This document shows, one piece after another, positions 43,900 to 51,791 of a stretch of 64,000 bases of DNA. The stretch is from Varibaculum cambriense DSM 15806 (GTDB taxonomy: Bacteria; Actinomycetota; Actinomycetes; Actinomycetales; Actinomycetaceae), in the NCBI RefSeq assembly GCF_000420065.1, contig NZ_ATUF01000002.1:124001-188000 (forward strand), written 5' to 3'. The notes below the pieces were generated by a model. It was not told the DNA's origin. It did not search any database and was given only the letters and a program-made list of their open reading frames with translations. The translations under genes and the position numbers were made by a program. Each line of letters starts with the position of its first letter. Within the stretch, counting starts at the first letter, position 1.

Positions 43900-44121
43900 C
43901 TACCCTTCGCTGGCTTCATCGGCGTCCGCGGCCTCTTTCACTTCCTTTTCAATAAAGTCAGCCTCGGTAAGGCCCGGATGAGGATGAAAGTCGGTTTCCG
44001 AGTAGTTTTCTCCTTTTTGATAGGGCGGATCCATGCGATGCAGCGCTACCACCGACCCCACCAGGCCGCCCCAGATAACTAGGATGGCGACCAGCATCAT
44101 CAATATTGCTTCCCCGGTCAT
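43900..44121 (-). CDS. MetS-like small subunit of NSS transporter
   Basis: A 73-residue single-helix membrane protein: MTGEAILMMLVAILVIWGGL and onward form the helix, then HRMDPPY and an acidic cytoplasmic tail. Small MetS subunits in Corynebacterium (MetPS) are required for methionine import by the NSS partner. The gene sits immediately after the NSS transporter gene with two bases between. An AAGGAGGAA ribosome binding site precedes the ATG at 44121. Confidence 0.85.
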   Translation of the reverse strand: MTGEAILMMLVAILVIWGGLVGSVVALHRMDPPYQKGENYSETDFHPHPGLTEADFIEKEVKEAADADEASEG

Positions 44122-44123
44122 AG

Positions 44124-45695
44124 CTAGTCTTCCTCCTTGTTCCAATCCACATTTTCTAAATCAAACGAAGGCGATATCTCCGTGCTCTTATGCCACTTCA
44201 AACGGGGCATTACCGCTGAGAAGACCAAGAGGATCGCCAACATTCCCCAACCGAAGGTATTAGTCCACCAACGCGGATAATCACCATAACCGTGGGAAAT
44301 CAGGTCCACTAGATTAGGTACCAGCATGAACACTAGGAGCACCGGGATTACGAACCCGATTAGCCCTTCCCACCATTTACCAGCTTTCACCGCGGAGGTA
44401 ACGTTCAGGTGGATCCGTAGGGTTCGCAGCGACGGAGTAATTACCGTTACGATCACGCATAGCGACAGCGCCGCTCCCACCACCCCAATGGTGTTGATGT
44501 AGTTATCCACCGTGTCCAGGGCCGCCAACCCGGTAGTAGTTCCGAAGAAGAACACCGAAACCACCGCTAGCACAATCCCGAGAATCAACGAGGCGCGTTT
44601 AGAAGTCCACCCAATTTTGTCTTGGAAAGCCCCGGCTACCACCTGCACTAGGGAAACCATCGAGGTAATTCCAGCCAGCACCAACGAGGCAAAGAATAGC
44701 GCCCCAAAGATAGCGCCACCGGGCATCTCGTTGATGATTTGCGGGAAGGTAATGAAAGACAGCGACACTCCGCTAATGTTTTCCAGCTTGTCAACTGAGG
44801 TTCCCTGTAGATGCGCCATATAACCTAAAGTGGCGAACACTCCGATCCCAGCCAGGATTTCAAAAGAGGAGTTAGCGAAGCCTGCTACCAGACCGGTACC
44901 GGTCAGGTTGGAGCGTTTCTTGAGGTAAGAGGCGTAGGTCATCATGATCCCGAAGCCTACTGACAGGGAGTAGAAGATCTGCGCCACGGCCGCGATCCAC
45001 ACTTTCCCATTCCAGAGGGCGCTCCAATCGGGAGTAAAGAATTTGTTTAAGCCATCGGTTGCTCCCGGCAAGGTTAGCGCCTTGATCACCATAGCTATAA
45101 ACAGCACTACCAGCAGGGGAATACAGATTTTGGTGATCCATTCGATACCCCGGGAGATCCCCAGGGCGATGAGGATGATGGTAACTACCCAAACCAGAAT
45201 CAAAGGCAGCGCAATCCCCCATACCGGGGTAATCGAAATAGAGGTAGTGTCCTGCGCCTGCAAGAACTTGTCGGAAAAGAATCCTGCCGGATCATTTCCC
45301 CAAGCGCGGGTAAAGGAAAATACGGTGTACCGCAGCGCCCAAGCAATAATGGCCGCATAGTAGACGACGATGAAGAAACATACGCCGACCTGCCACCAGC
45401 CTACCGCTTCGGTGCGCCGGTTTACCCGGGCTAGCGCCAGAGGCGGGGAGCCCCGGAACTTGTGTCCAATCGCGTAGTCCAGCATCAGCATGGGTAATCC
45501 AATGGCTAGGAGGGCAATCAGATAGGGAACTATGAATGCTCCGCCACCATTTTGATAAGCAACACCGGGGAAACGCCAAATGTTTCCCAATCCGATAGCA
45601 GAACCAATTGCCGCAATCAGGAATCCGTATTGTGTCCCCCATGACTGTCGACTGGTCTGATCGGACGCAGCAGGCTTTGAAACCATCTCAGACAT
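44124..45695 (-). CDS. Sodium:neurotransmitter symporter family transporter (MetP-like)
   Basis: A 523-residue membrane protein with about 12 helices. The helix 1 Na+ site motif GSAIGLGNIWRFPGVAYQNG is typical of the NSS/SNF family (LeuT fold). With the adjacent MetS-like small protein it probably makes a MetPS-type Na+-coupled uptake system for methionine or alanine; the substrate is inferred from the pair only. Both are on the minus strand with one terminator. Confidence 0.9.
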   Translation of the reverse strand: MSEMVSKPAASDQTSRQSWGTQYGFLIAAIGSAIGLGNIWRFPGVAYQNGGGAFIVPYLIALLAIGLPMLMLDYAIGHKFRGSPPLALARVNRRTEAVGWWQVGVCFFIVVYYAAIIAWALRYTVFSFTRAWGNDPAGFFSDKFLQAQDTTSISITPVWGIALPLILVWVVTIILIALGISRGIEWITKICIPLLVVLFIAMVIKALTLPGATDGLNKFFTPDWSALWNGKVWIAAVAQIFYSLSVGFGIMMTYASYLKKRSNLTGTGLVAGFANSSFEILAGIGVFATLGYMAHLQGTSVDKLENISGVSLSFITFPQIINEMPGGAIFGALFFASLVLAGITSMVSLVQVVAGAFQDKIGWTSKRASLILGIVLAVVSVFFFGTTTGLAALDTVDNYINTIGVVGAALSLCVIVTVITPSLRTLRIHLNVTSAVKAGKWWEGLIGFVIPVLLVFMLVPNLVDLISHGYGDYPRWWTNTFGWGMLAILLVFSAVMPRLKWHKSTEISPSFDLENVDWNKEED

Positions 45696-45829
45696 CTCAA
45701 CTCCTTAAAGACCGGACAAAAAATGTCAAACCGCAATTGCTTAGAGCCAAAGTAATCCCATCCGCCAACTTTCGGACGAAAATATTCACATGGTGAGACT
45801 GCCTCTGAGTGGTCAGTTACCCCAAAATT

Positions 45830-45870
45830 ACTTTTCTCCCGCTAACCGTGCAGGTCAACGGGAGAAAAGT
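45830..45870 (-). terminator. Inverted repeat after the RNase E/G gene
   Basis: Arms ACTTTTCTCCCG and CGGGAGAAAAGT (12 bp, perfect) with a 17-base loop lie just after the rne stop codon. On the minus strand the stem is followed by TAATTTTGGGG. Probable terminator of rne. Confidence 0.6.
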
Positions 45871-45887
45871 GCAGATATTAGGGGTTT

Positions 45888-48380
45888 CTAGGCAGTTACT
45901 GCGGCGTGACGTCTAGGTCCTTGTTCGCCCTGCCCCTCATCAGATTCTATTTTCTTTTCCCAGGTGGGGCTACTCGCCCCTAACTGTTCTAAACTCACGC
46001 TCTTGGCGGTGCCAGTGTTTTGAATAGTCATCACCGCCCCCTCAGAGGCTGGAGTAACCGTACCGGAGGTGGCAGCCGCTCGAGCTTGCCCACTGGTGCT
46101 TTGTTCAGCTTTCTTGGCTAGCTTTTCGGTTCTAGCTGTCTTGGGGAAAGTTTCAGCTGCCGGTTCTTCTTCTGCTACCGCGTCCTTCTTAACGTCTTTT
46201 TTAGGCGCTTTCGCCGCGTCCTCGTGATTAGAGCCTCTTTTAGCGCGATTCCTCCCCCGTTCCCGGGAGTCATGTTTTTCTGCGGGCGAGGCCGCCTGCT
46301 CTTCGTTCTCCGGGCGCGCTAAGTCAGGTTGCTCTTGGTGAGCTTTACTGGCAGCCGCCGCCACTTTGGCCATAGAGGCGCGATTCTTCGATTCTGTTTT
46401 TGAACGTTTCCCGTCTTTGCTCTCACGTTTATTCCCCTGCGAAAGCAGATTTTCATCGCTATTGGCCCCGTTTTCTACCGGGTCAGTATGCACGATAAAC
46501 CCGCGTCCCTCACAGTGCTCACAGGGAGTAGAAAAGGCTTCTACCAATCCTTCTCCTACCCGCTTGCGGGTCATCTGTACCAGTCCCAGGGAGGTAACTT
46601 CGGTAACCTGGTGGCGAGTGCGATCTCGCCCCAGACATTCCACCAGGCGGCGTAGCACCAGATCCCGGTTGGATTCGAGCACCATATCGACAAAGTCGAT
46701 AACTACGATTCCCCCGATATCGCGCAGCCGCAACTGCCGCACAATTTCCTCGGCAGACTCTAAGTTATTGCGGGTTACGGTTTCCTCTAAAGTTCCCCCG
46801 GAACCAGTGTATTTACCGGTGTTAACGTCAATAACCGTCATCGCTTCAGTACGGTCAATAATCAGGTAGCCCCCCGAAGGTAGCCACACCTTACGATCCA
46901 TACCCTTCGCGAGTTGCTCATCAACGCGGTGAGCCGCGAAAATATCGTCCGTACCCACCCATTGTTCAACTCGCTCCCGTAAATCAGGCGCGAACTCTTT
47001 CACATAGGAATCAACCTGCCCGAAAGTTTCTTTGCCCTGCACAATCAGTTTTTGGAAATCTTCATTGAAGACGTCACGCACTACCCGCAAAGCTAGTTCG
47101 GGTTCCCCATGCAGCAGGTAAGGAGCCGATTTGGAGGACGCTGCATTCTTTTCAATCTTTTCCCACTGTTTTTGCAGACGCTCTACGTCTTGGCGCAGTT
47201 GTTCCTCGCTGGCCCCTTCAGCGGCAGTCCGAATAATTACCCCGAAATCTTTGGGGACAATTACCTTTAACAACTTTTTCAGGCGGCGGCGTTCACCCTC
47301 GGGGAGTTTCCGGGAAATACCGGTCATCGATCCGCCCGGTACCAAAACCAGGAAACGACCCGGCAAGGTGACCTGGGAAGTAAGTCGCGCCCCCTTGTGA
47401 CCGATCGGATCCTTAGTTACCTGCACGGTAATAGAATCGCCAGATTTTAAGGCTTCCTCGATCCGCCGGGGTCGGCCTTTCATCCCCGCAACATCCCAAT
47501 TGACTTCCCCGGCATAGAGCACCGCATTACGCCCGCGCCCTAAATCAACGAAGGCCGCTTCCATAGAGGGCAATACATTTTGCACCTTGCCGCGGTAAAC
47601 TGATCCCACCATAGTGGTTTGAGTGTGCCGGGATACATAGTGTTCCACCAGCACGTTGTCTTCTAGCACGGCTATTTGGTTTAACCCATCCTTGGAGCGG
47701 ATCAGCATAGTCCGATCTACTGCTTCTCGCCGCGCCAGATATTCGGACTCGGTAATAACCTTGGGTCGACGCCCTTCCTTACGCCCCTCCCGGCGCCGCT
47801 GTTTCTTGGCCTCTAAACGGGTAGATCCCTTAACCTGTTCGATCTGGTCACTAGCTTCTACTGTTCCCCGGCTGCGGCGCCGACGACGACGCCGACTACT
47901 TCCGTTATCTTCCTCATCGGATCCGTTTGGGGTGCCATTGGAGTGATTTGAATCGTTGCCCTCCGGCTGGGACTGGGCTTTATCTGCGTGATTGTCCTTG
48001 CCTTTTTCTGAGGACGGGTTGTCTCCTTCGGAAGTTTCATTTTTACGAGACTTTTTCGCCCCGCGCGTTTTCTTGTCAGTCTTTCCATTGTTCGACTGAC
48101 CGTTTTTCTCCCCTTGGCTATCGGTCTTTTTCTTTCCCTGCCGTTTCGGTTTGGCATCCTTTTCTACGTCTGCCCCTTCTGGGGCGCTTGGCTCAATAAT
48201 GGGGGCTGCCGCAAACATGGGAGCCCCAAAAGCCGGTGCCGCCGGGAGCTGAGCGGGAGCTGCCGGAGAAGACTCAATTCTCTTCGGGGCGGAAAAAGTA
48301 GGCCCGGAAAAAAGCGCAGCGCCGCTATTTTGATTAAATTCTGTTTCGTTATTATTGGGGTTTTTCACCACTGATCTCAC
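45888..48380 (-). CDS. rne: Ribonuclease E/G family protein
   Basis: An 830-residue endoribonuclease with central catalytic domain and disordered tails. Residues about 1-200 are basic and acidic low-complexity (KKKTDSQGEKNGQ, SRRRRRRRSRG). The S1 domain has GSVYRGKVQNVLPSMEAAFVD, and the 5' sensor region follows. DNase I-like catalytic residues lie in AMTVIDVNTGKYTGSGG and IVVIDFVDM. The zinc-link CEHCEGRG holds the tetramer. The C-terminal tail (about 650-830) is Lys/Glu/Ala-rich, presumably a scaffold for degradosome partners or RNA. It diverges from cydA across 350 bp. Confidence 0.93.
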   Translation of the reverse strand: MRSVVKNPNNNETEFNQNSGAALFSGPTFSAPKRIESSPAAPAQLPAAPAFGAPMFAAAPIIEPSAPEGADVEKDAKPKRQGKKKTDSQGEKNGQSNNGKTDKKTRGAKKSRKNETSEGDNPSSEKGKDNHADKAQSQPEGNDSNHSNGTPNGSDEEDNGSSRRRRRRRSRGTVEASDQIEQVKGSTRLEAKKQRRREGRKEGRRPKVITESEYLARREAVDRTMLIRSKDGLNQIAVLEDNVLVEHYVSRHTQTTMVGSVYRGKVQNVLPSMEAAFVDLGRGRNAVLYAGEVNWDVAGMKGRPRRIEEALKSGDSITVQVTKDPIGHKGARLTSQVTLPGRFLVLVPGGSMTGISRKLPEGERRRLKKLLKVIVPKDFGVIIRTAAEGASEEQLRQDVERLQKQWEKIEKNAASSKSAPYLLHGEPELALRVVRDVFNEDFQKLIVQGKETFGQVDSYVKEFAPDLRERVEQWVGTDDIFAAHRVDEQLAKGMDRKVWLPSGGYLIIDRTEAMTVIDVNTGKYTGSGGTLEETVTRNNLESAEEIVRQLRLRDIGGIVVIDFVDMVLESNRDLVLRRLVECLGRDRTRHQVTEVTSLGLVQMTRKRVGEGLVEAFSTPCEHCEGRGFIVHTDPVENGANSDENLLSQGNKRESKDGKRSKTESKNRASMAKVAAAASKAHQEQPDLARPENEEQAASPAEKHDSRERGRNRAKRGSNHEDAAKAPKKDVKKDAVAEEEPAAETFPKTARTEKLAKKAEQSTSGQARAAATSGTVTPASEGAVMTIQNTGTAKSVSLEQLGASSPTWEKKIESDEGQGEQGPRRHAAVTA

Positions 48381-48731
48381 CTGGACGCGCCCGCACCTGC
48401 GAGTCCCCTATATTACGCCGTCCTCTAGGACGGAAGCCCTTGTTTGCATGAGGATATTTCCCCCACGCCAGAGAGTTTTCCTAGGAAAATAGTCCCTCCG
48501 GGGTAGCTTTCCTCGCGATGCGACGATGAAAACCAACCAAGATCATTATTCCATATTTCTTAATTCTGTCGTAAAACTACGCCAATTCTTAGGGAATCCT
48601 GGGAAAAGCTTAGCGACCGCCTGAAAAAGGAGCTAATCTAAGTGACAACGTTGTCACTATGGATCTTGGGATCAACAAGCTCCTGTCGTACAACGACTTC
48701 TAAACCGACTAGAAACGGAAAGGCGAGCAGA
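48381..48731. promoter_or_regulatory. Divergent rne/cydA regulatory region
   Basis: No gene is apparent in these 351 bases apart from a GTG-initiated 30-codon upstream extension of cydA (48642). The sequence is AT-richer around 48540-48600 and carries an 18-bp palindrome next to that GTG. Promoters for both directions are expected but no convincing -35/-10 pair could be assigned by eye. Confidence 0.5.
48641..48658. promoter_or_regulatory. 18-bp perfect palindrome upstream of cydA
   Basis: AGTGACAACGTTGTCACT is a perfect inverted repeat with a central AACGTT, resembling LacI/GalR-family operators more than the Rex site (TTGTGA-N6-TCACAA). It overlaps a GTG codon that is preceded by AAGGAG, so it could act at DNA or at the translation start of a cydA extension. 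Regulator unknown. Confidence 0.55.
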
Positions 48732-50267
48732 ATGACTATTGCTTCAACAGCATTAGATGCCACTATGTTGGCGCGATGGCAGTTCGGTATTACTACCGTC
48801 TACCATTTCATCCTGGTTCCGTTCACCATCGGCATGTCCCTCCTTGTTGCCATTATGCAAACAAAATGGCACAAAACCGGTGAGGAATATTGGCTGAAGG
48901 CGACACGGTTCTTTGGGAAACTGTTCCTAATTAACTTTGCACTCGGTGTTGCTACCGGTATCGTGCAAGAATTCCAGTTCGGCATGAACTGGTCCGAGTA
49001 CTCCCGCTTCGTAGGTGACATCTTTGGTGCACCGCTAGCGTGTGAGGCTCTAATCTCCTTCTTTATGGAGTCCACCTTCCTAGGACTGTGGATCTTCGGT
49101 TGGGGTCGACTATCAAAGAAAGCCCATCTTACCTGCGCTTGGCTAGTATTCGTAGGGGTAAACACTTCTGCTCTGTGGATTATCGGGGCGAACTCCTGGA
49201 TGCAGCACCCGGTAGGGGCAACTTTTGATCCGGAAACCGGCCGTGCACAGCTGGACGGCCTCTCTGGCTTCTTCCAGGTACTACTTAACCCGGTACTATG
49301 GGCGGCCTACACTCACGTCCTAACTACCTCCTGGCTGCTGGTTGGCACCTTCGTGGCCGGTATCGCTATTTGGTGGATGGTCCGCTCGGCCAATGCCGGC
49401 GCCGAAACCGAGGCCCGCGATATTTGGCGTCCGATTGCTCGCTTCGGCATGGTGGTCATGATCGTTGGTGGCCTGCTAACTGCGGTCACCGGACATATTC
49501 AAGGTCAGCTAGTCGCCAAGGATCAGCCCGCGAAGATGGCGGCCGCCGAGGCTCTCTGCGAGACTCCGAACGCTGGAGAAGGCGCGCCCTTCACTATTGC
49601 TGCTTTTGGTCCGTTGGATGCCACCTGCAAGGACATTACCAAGATTGGCGAGGTTCCTGGGGTCTACTCCTTCATGGCTACCAATAGCTTCACCGGCAAG
49701 GTTGAGGGTCTAGATACCTTGAACCAAAAGTACGGATCTGTGTTCTCTGAAATCCTCAGCCAGCGCGGATACGATATGCAGTCGCAGCCGGTTGATTTCA
49801 GCCCGAACATCATCTTCAGTTTCTGGAGCTTCCGCTTGATGATGCTGTTTGGCATCTTCTCCGCAATCCTGGCAATCTGGGGTCTAATCGCCACTAAGAA
49901 TGGCAAGATTTCTAAGTCCACCGGACTGGGCAAGTTCGCTATCTGGTGTTTGCCGATGCCGTATCTTGCCACCAGCTTCGGCTGGCTATTTACCGAATGG
50001 GGCCGTCAGCCCTTCATCGTGCACCCAGTGGATATGGAAGTTGATGGATCTTCGGTATTTATGCTCACCGAGCACGGGTTGTCGTTCGCGGTCCCCGCAT
50101 GGCAGGTACTGGTTACCATGCTGGGCTTCACGCTTATCTACCTGGCACTGGGCATCGTCTGGTTCCTGTTGATTAAGCGTTACGTTAAGGAAGGTGTCCA
50201 CGTCACTGCCAACGAGAAGGCAGTACATGGCGAGGACGCTGGCAAGAACCTCAGCTTCGCTTACTAA
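48732..50267 (+). CDS. cydA: Cytochrome bd ubiquinol/menaquinol oxidase subunit I
   Basis: A 511-residue membrane oxidase subunit with about nine helices. Heme ligands are His25 in TTVYHFILVPF (heme b595), His in YTHVLTTSWLL and Met in FSFWSFRLMML (heme b558). A Q-loop region lies in TGHIQGQLVAKDQPAK. It reduces oxygen to water at low oxygen with electrons from menaquinol. The ATG at 48732 (MTIASTALDATML) matches family starts; an alternative GTG at 48642 with good AAGGAG spacing would add 30 residues. It is followed by cydB after 21 bases. Confidence 0.95.
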   Translation: MTIASTALDATMLARWQFGITTVYHFILVPFTIGMSLLVAIMQTKWHKTGEEYWLKATRFFGKLFLINFALGVATGIVQEFQFGMNWSEYSRFVGDIFGAPLACEALISFFMESTFLGLWIFGWGRLSKKAHLTCAWLVFVGVNTSALWIIGANSWMQHPVGATFDPETGRAQLDGLSGFFQVLLNPVLWAAYTHVLTTSWLLVGTFVAGIAIWWMVRSANAGAETEARDIWRPIARFGMVVMIVGGLLTAVTGHIQGQLVAKDQPAKMAAAEALCETPNAGEGAPFTIAAFGPLDATCKDITKIGEVPGVYSFMATNSFTGKVEGLDTLNQKYGSVFSEILSQRGYDMQSQPVDFSPNIIFSFWSFRLMMLFGIFSAILAIWGLIATKNGKISKSTGLGKFAIWCLPMPYLATSFGWLFTEWGRQPFIVHPVDMEVDGSSVFMLTEHGLSFAVPAWQVLVTMLGFTLIYLALGIVWFLLIKRYVKEGVHVTANEKAVHGEDAGKNLSFAY

Positions 50268-50288
50268 TTCAGATAGGAGATCAAAGAG

Positions 50289-51425
50289 ATGACTATTCTT
50301 CAAGTTATTTGGTTCATCCTGATCGCCGTCCTATGGACCGGCTATCTGGTATTGGAAGGGTTCGGTGTAGGCGCCGGTATGGTAATGCCGATGGTGGCCA
50401 AGACCGACCAAGAACGCACTCAGGTTCAAAAAACCTTCGGCCCAGTTTGGGACGGTAACGAGGTTTGGTTGCTGACCGCCGGAGGCGCAACTTTCGCGGC
50501 CTTCCCGGAATGGTACGCCACCATGTTCTCCGGAATGTATCTGGCGCTGTTCCTGATTCTGTTCTGCTTGATCGTGCGTATTTGTGCGATTGAGTGGCGC
50601 AGTAAGGTGTCCTCTGCTGCCTGGCGTGGCCGTTGGGATAGCTGGCAGTCCGTTGTAGCCTGGCTAGTTCCGATTCTGTTCGGGGTGGCATTTGCTAACT
50701 TGGTACAGGGTATGAACATTGCGATCACCCAGTACAACACCCCGGGCGATGCTTTGGCAGGCGCACCTGACCTCAGCAAGCACGTACACAACTTCACTTC
50801 TCAGGGCGCTCCTGCCGGTAGCGTATTCCTCTCGCTGCTCACCCCCTACACCATTGCGGGTGGGGTCATGCTAGCGTTGGTCTTCGCTACTCAGGGCTTG
50901 GCTTTCTTGGCGCTGCGCACCACCGGTGAAGTTCAGAACCGCGCTAAGAACCTGCTCGGAAAGTTCGCGATTGCGGACACCGTGCTGGTGGCGGTTGCCG
51001 CGCTGTGGGGACAGTTCCTGTACGCCTCCCAGGCTATGGCTTGGATCCCGCTAATCATTGCAGCTCTGGCTTTCATTGCCACGGTTATGATGGCGCTTCG
51101 CGGCTCCGAATGGGGTACTTTGCTCGCCCACTCCGTCGGGATCGCAGGCGCAGTAGCGTGGATCTTTACCGCGATGGCCCCCAATGCGATGAAGTCCTCC
51201 ATTAAGCCAGAGTTCTCTCTGACTATCTGGGATGCTTCCTCCTCGCAGTCCACTTTGGCGATTATGCTAGTGATCGCCCTGGTAGTAGTGCCCATCGTCT
51301 TGGGTTACACCTACTGGAGCTACACGCGGATGCCGCTGAAAGTTACCCTTGAGGAACTCGATGAAAACCCGGGCTTGCCTTGGGACAAGATTCGTCAGGG
51401 TGCTTCTTTCCTCACGGAAAACTAG
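50289..51425 (+). CDS. cydB: Cytochrome bd oxidase subunit II
   Basis: A 378-residue partner of CydA with about nine helices. Typical segments are IAVLWTGYLVLEGFGVGAGM, FGPVWDGNEVWLLTAGG and FPEWYATMFSGMYLAL. It has a usual ribosome binding site (AGGAGA) before the ATG. The bidentate stem-loop after its stop shows that cydAB forms its own transcript. Confidence 0.95.
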   Translation: MTILQVIWFILIAVLWTGYLVLEGFGVGAGMVMPMVAKTDQERTQVQKTFGPVWDGNEVWLLTAGGATFAAFPEWYATMFSGMYLALFLILFCLIVRICAIEWRSKVSSAAWRGRWDSWQSVVAWLVPILFGVAFANLVQGMNIAITQYNTPGDALAGAPDLSKHVHNFTSQGAPAGSVFLSLLTPYTIAGGVMLALVFATQGLAFLALRTTGEVQNRAKNLLGKFAIADTVLVAVAALWGQFLYASQAMAWIPLIIAALAFIATVMMALRGSEWGTLLAHSVGIAGAVAWIFTAMAPNAMKSSIKPEFSLTIWDASSSQSTLAIMLVIALVVVPIVLGYTYWSYTRMPLKVTLEELDENPGLPWDKIRQGASFLTEN

Positions 51426-51485
51426 GCAAATAACCGGCACCTATCAGGTAACTCCCAATTAGGTGCTGAACCATAAAACTAAATA

Positions 51486-51527
51486 AATAGTGTTGGCCTT
51501 GGCTATTCAGCCAAGGCCAACACTATT
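51486..51527 (+). terminator. Terminator after cydB
   Basis: A 19-bp perfect inverted repeat (AATAGTGTTGGCCTTGGCT with complement AGCCAAGGCCAACACTATT) has a four-base loop ATTC and is followed by TTTATT. It ends the cydAB transcript before cydD. Confidence 0.85.
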
Positions 51528-51597
51528 TTTATTACCTGGCTTAAACCGCTGACCCAAGCGCCAGGGCTTGTTACCGACACCCCGGACCCGGAATGAA

Positions 51598-51704
51598 CGC
51601 GGGAGAGGGATTTCATCCGAGTGGGTGCGGTGGGCATAAGAATTTGGAAAACGTCGCTACGTTTTCCAAATTCTTAGGCAGGAGGAGAAATCCCTCTCCC
51701 GCGC
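51598..51704 (-). repeat. Dispersed hairpin element, copy B, with terminal inverted repeats
   Basis: Terminal inverted repeats of 17 bp (51598-51614 with 51687-51703; CGCGGGAGAGGGATTTC) enclose an inner 18-bp stem (51637-51654 with 51659-51676, loop CGCT). Reverse-complemented, it aligns with copy A at 35273: the left flank CGCGGGAGAG...CCTCCTGCC is similar and the 21-base right flank (complement of 51617-51637) is identical. It lies between cydB and cydD with no coding capacity; short frames on both strands are mirror images caused by the palindrome. Confidence 0.75.
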
Positions 51705-51791
51705 ACAACCTCAGCCTAGATTGGGATGCGTTTAGAGTTTTCAGGTTCCTGTGGGAAAATAGTCCCATTAATTGCACGGAGGATACTTGCT

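Noticed and set aside
48642-48731. Separate short peptide gene before cydA
   Set aside because: The GTG frame continues into cydA without a stop, so it would be an N-terminal extension rather than a leader peptide; retained only as a finding.
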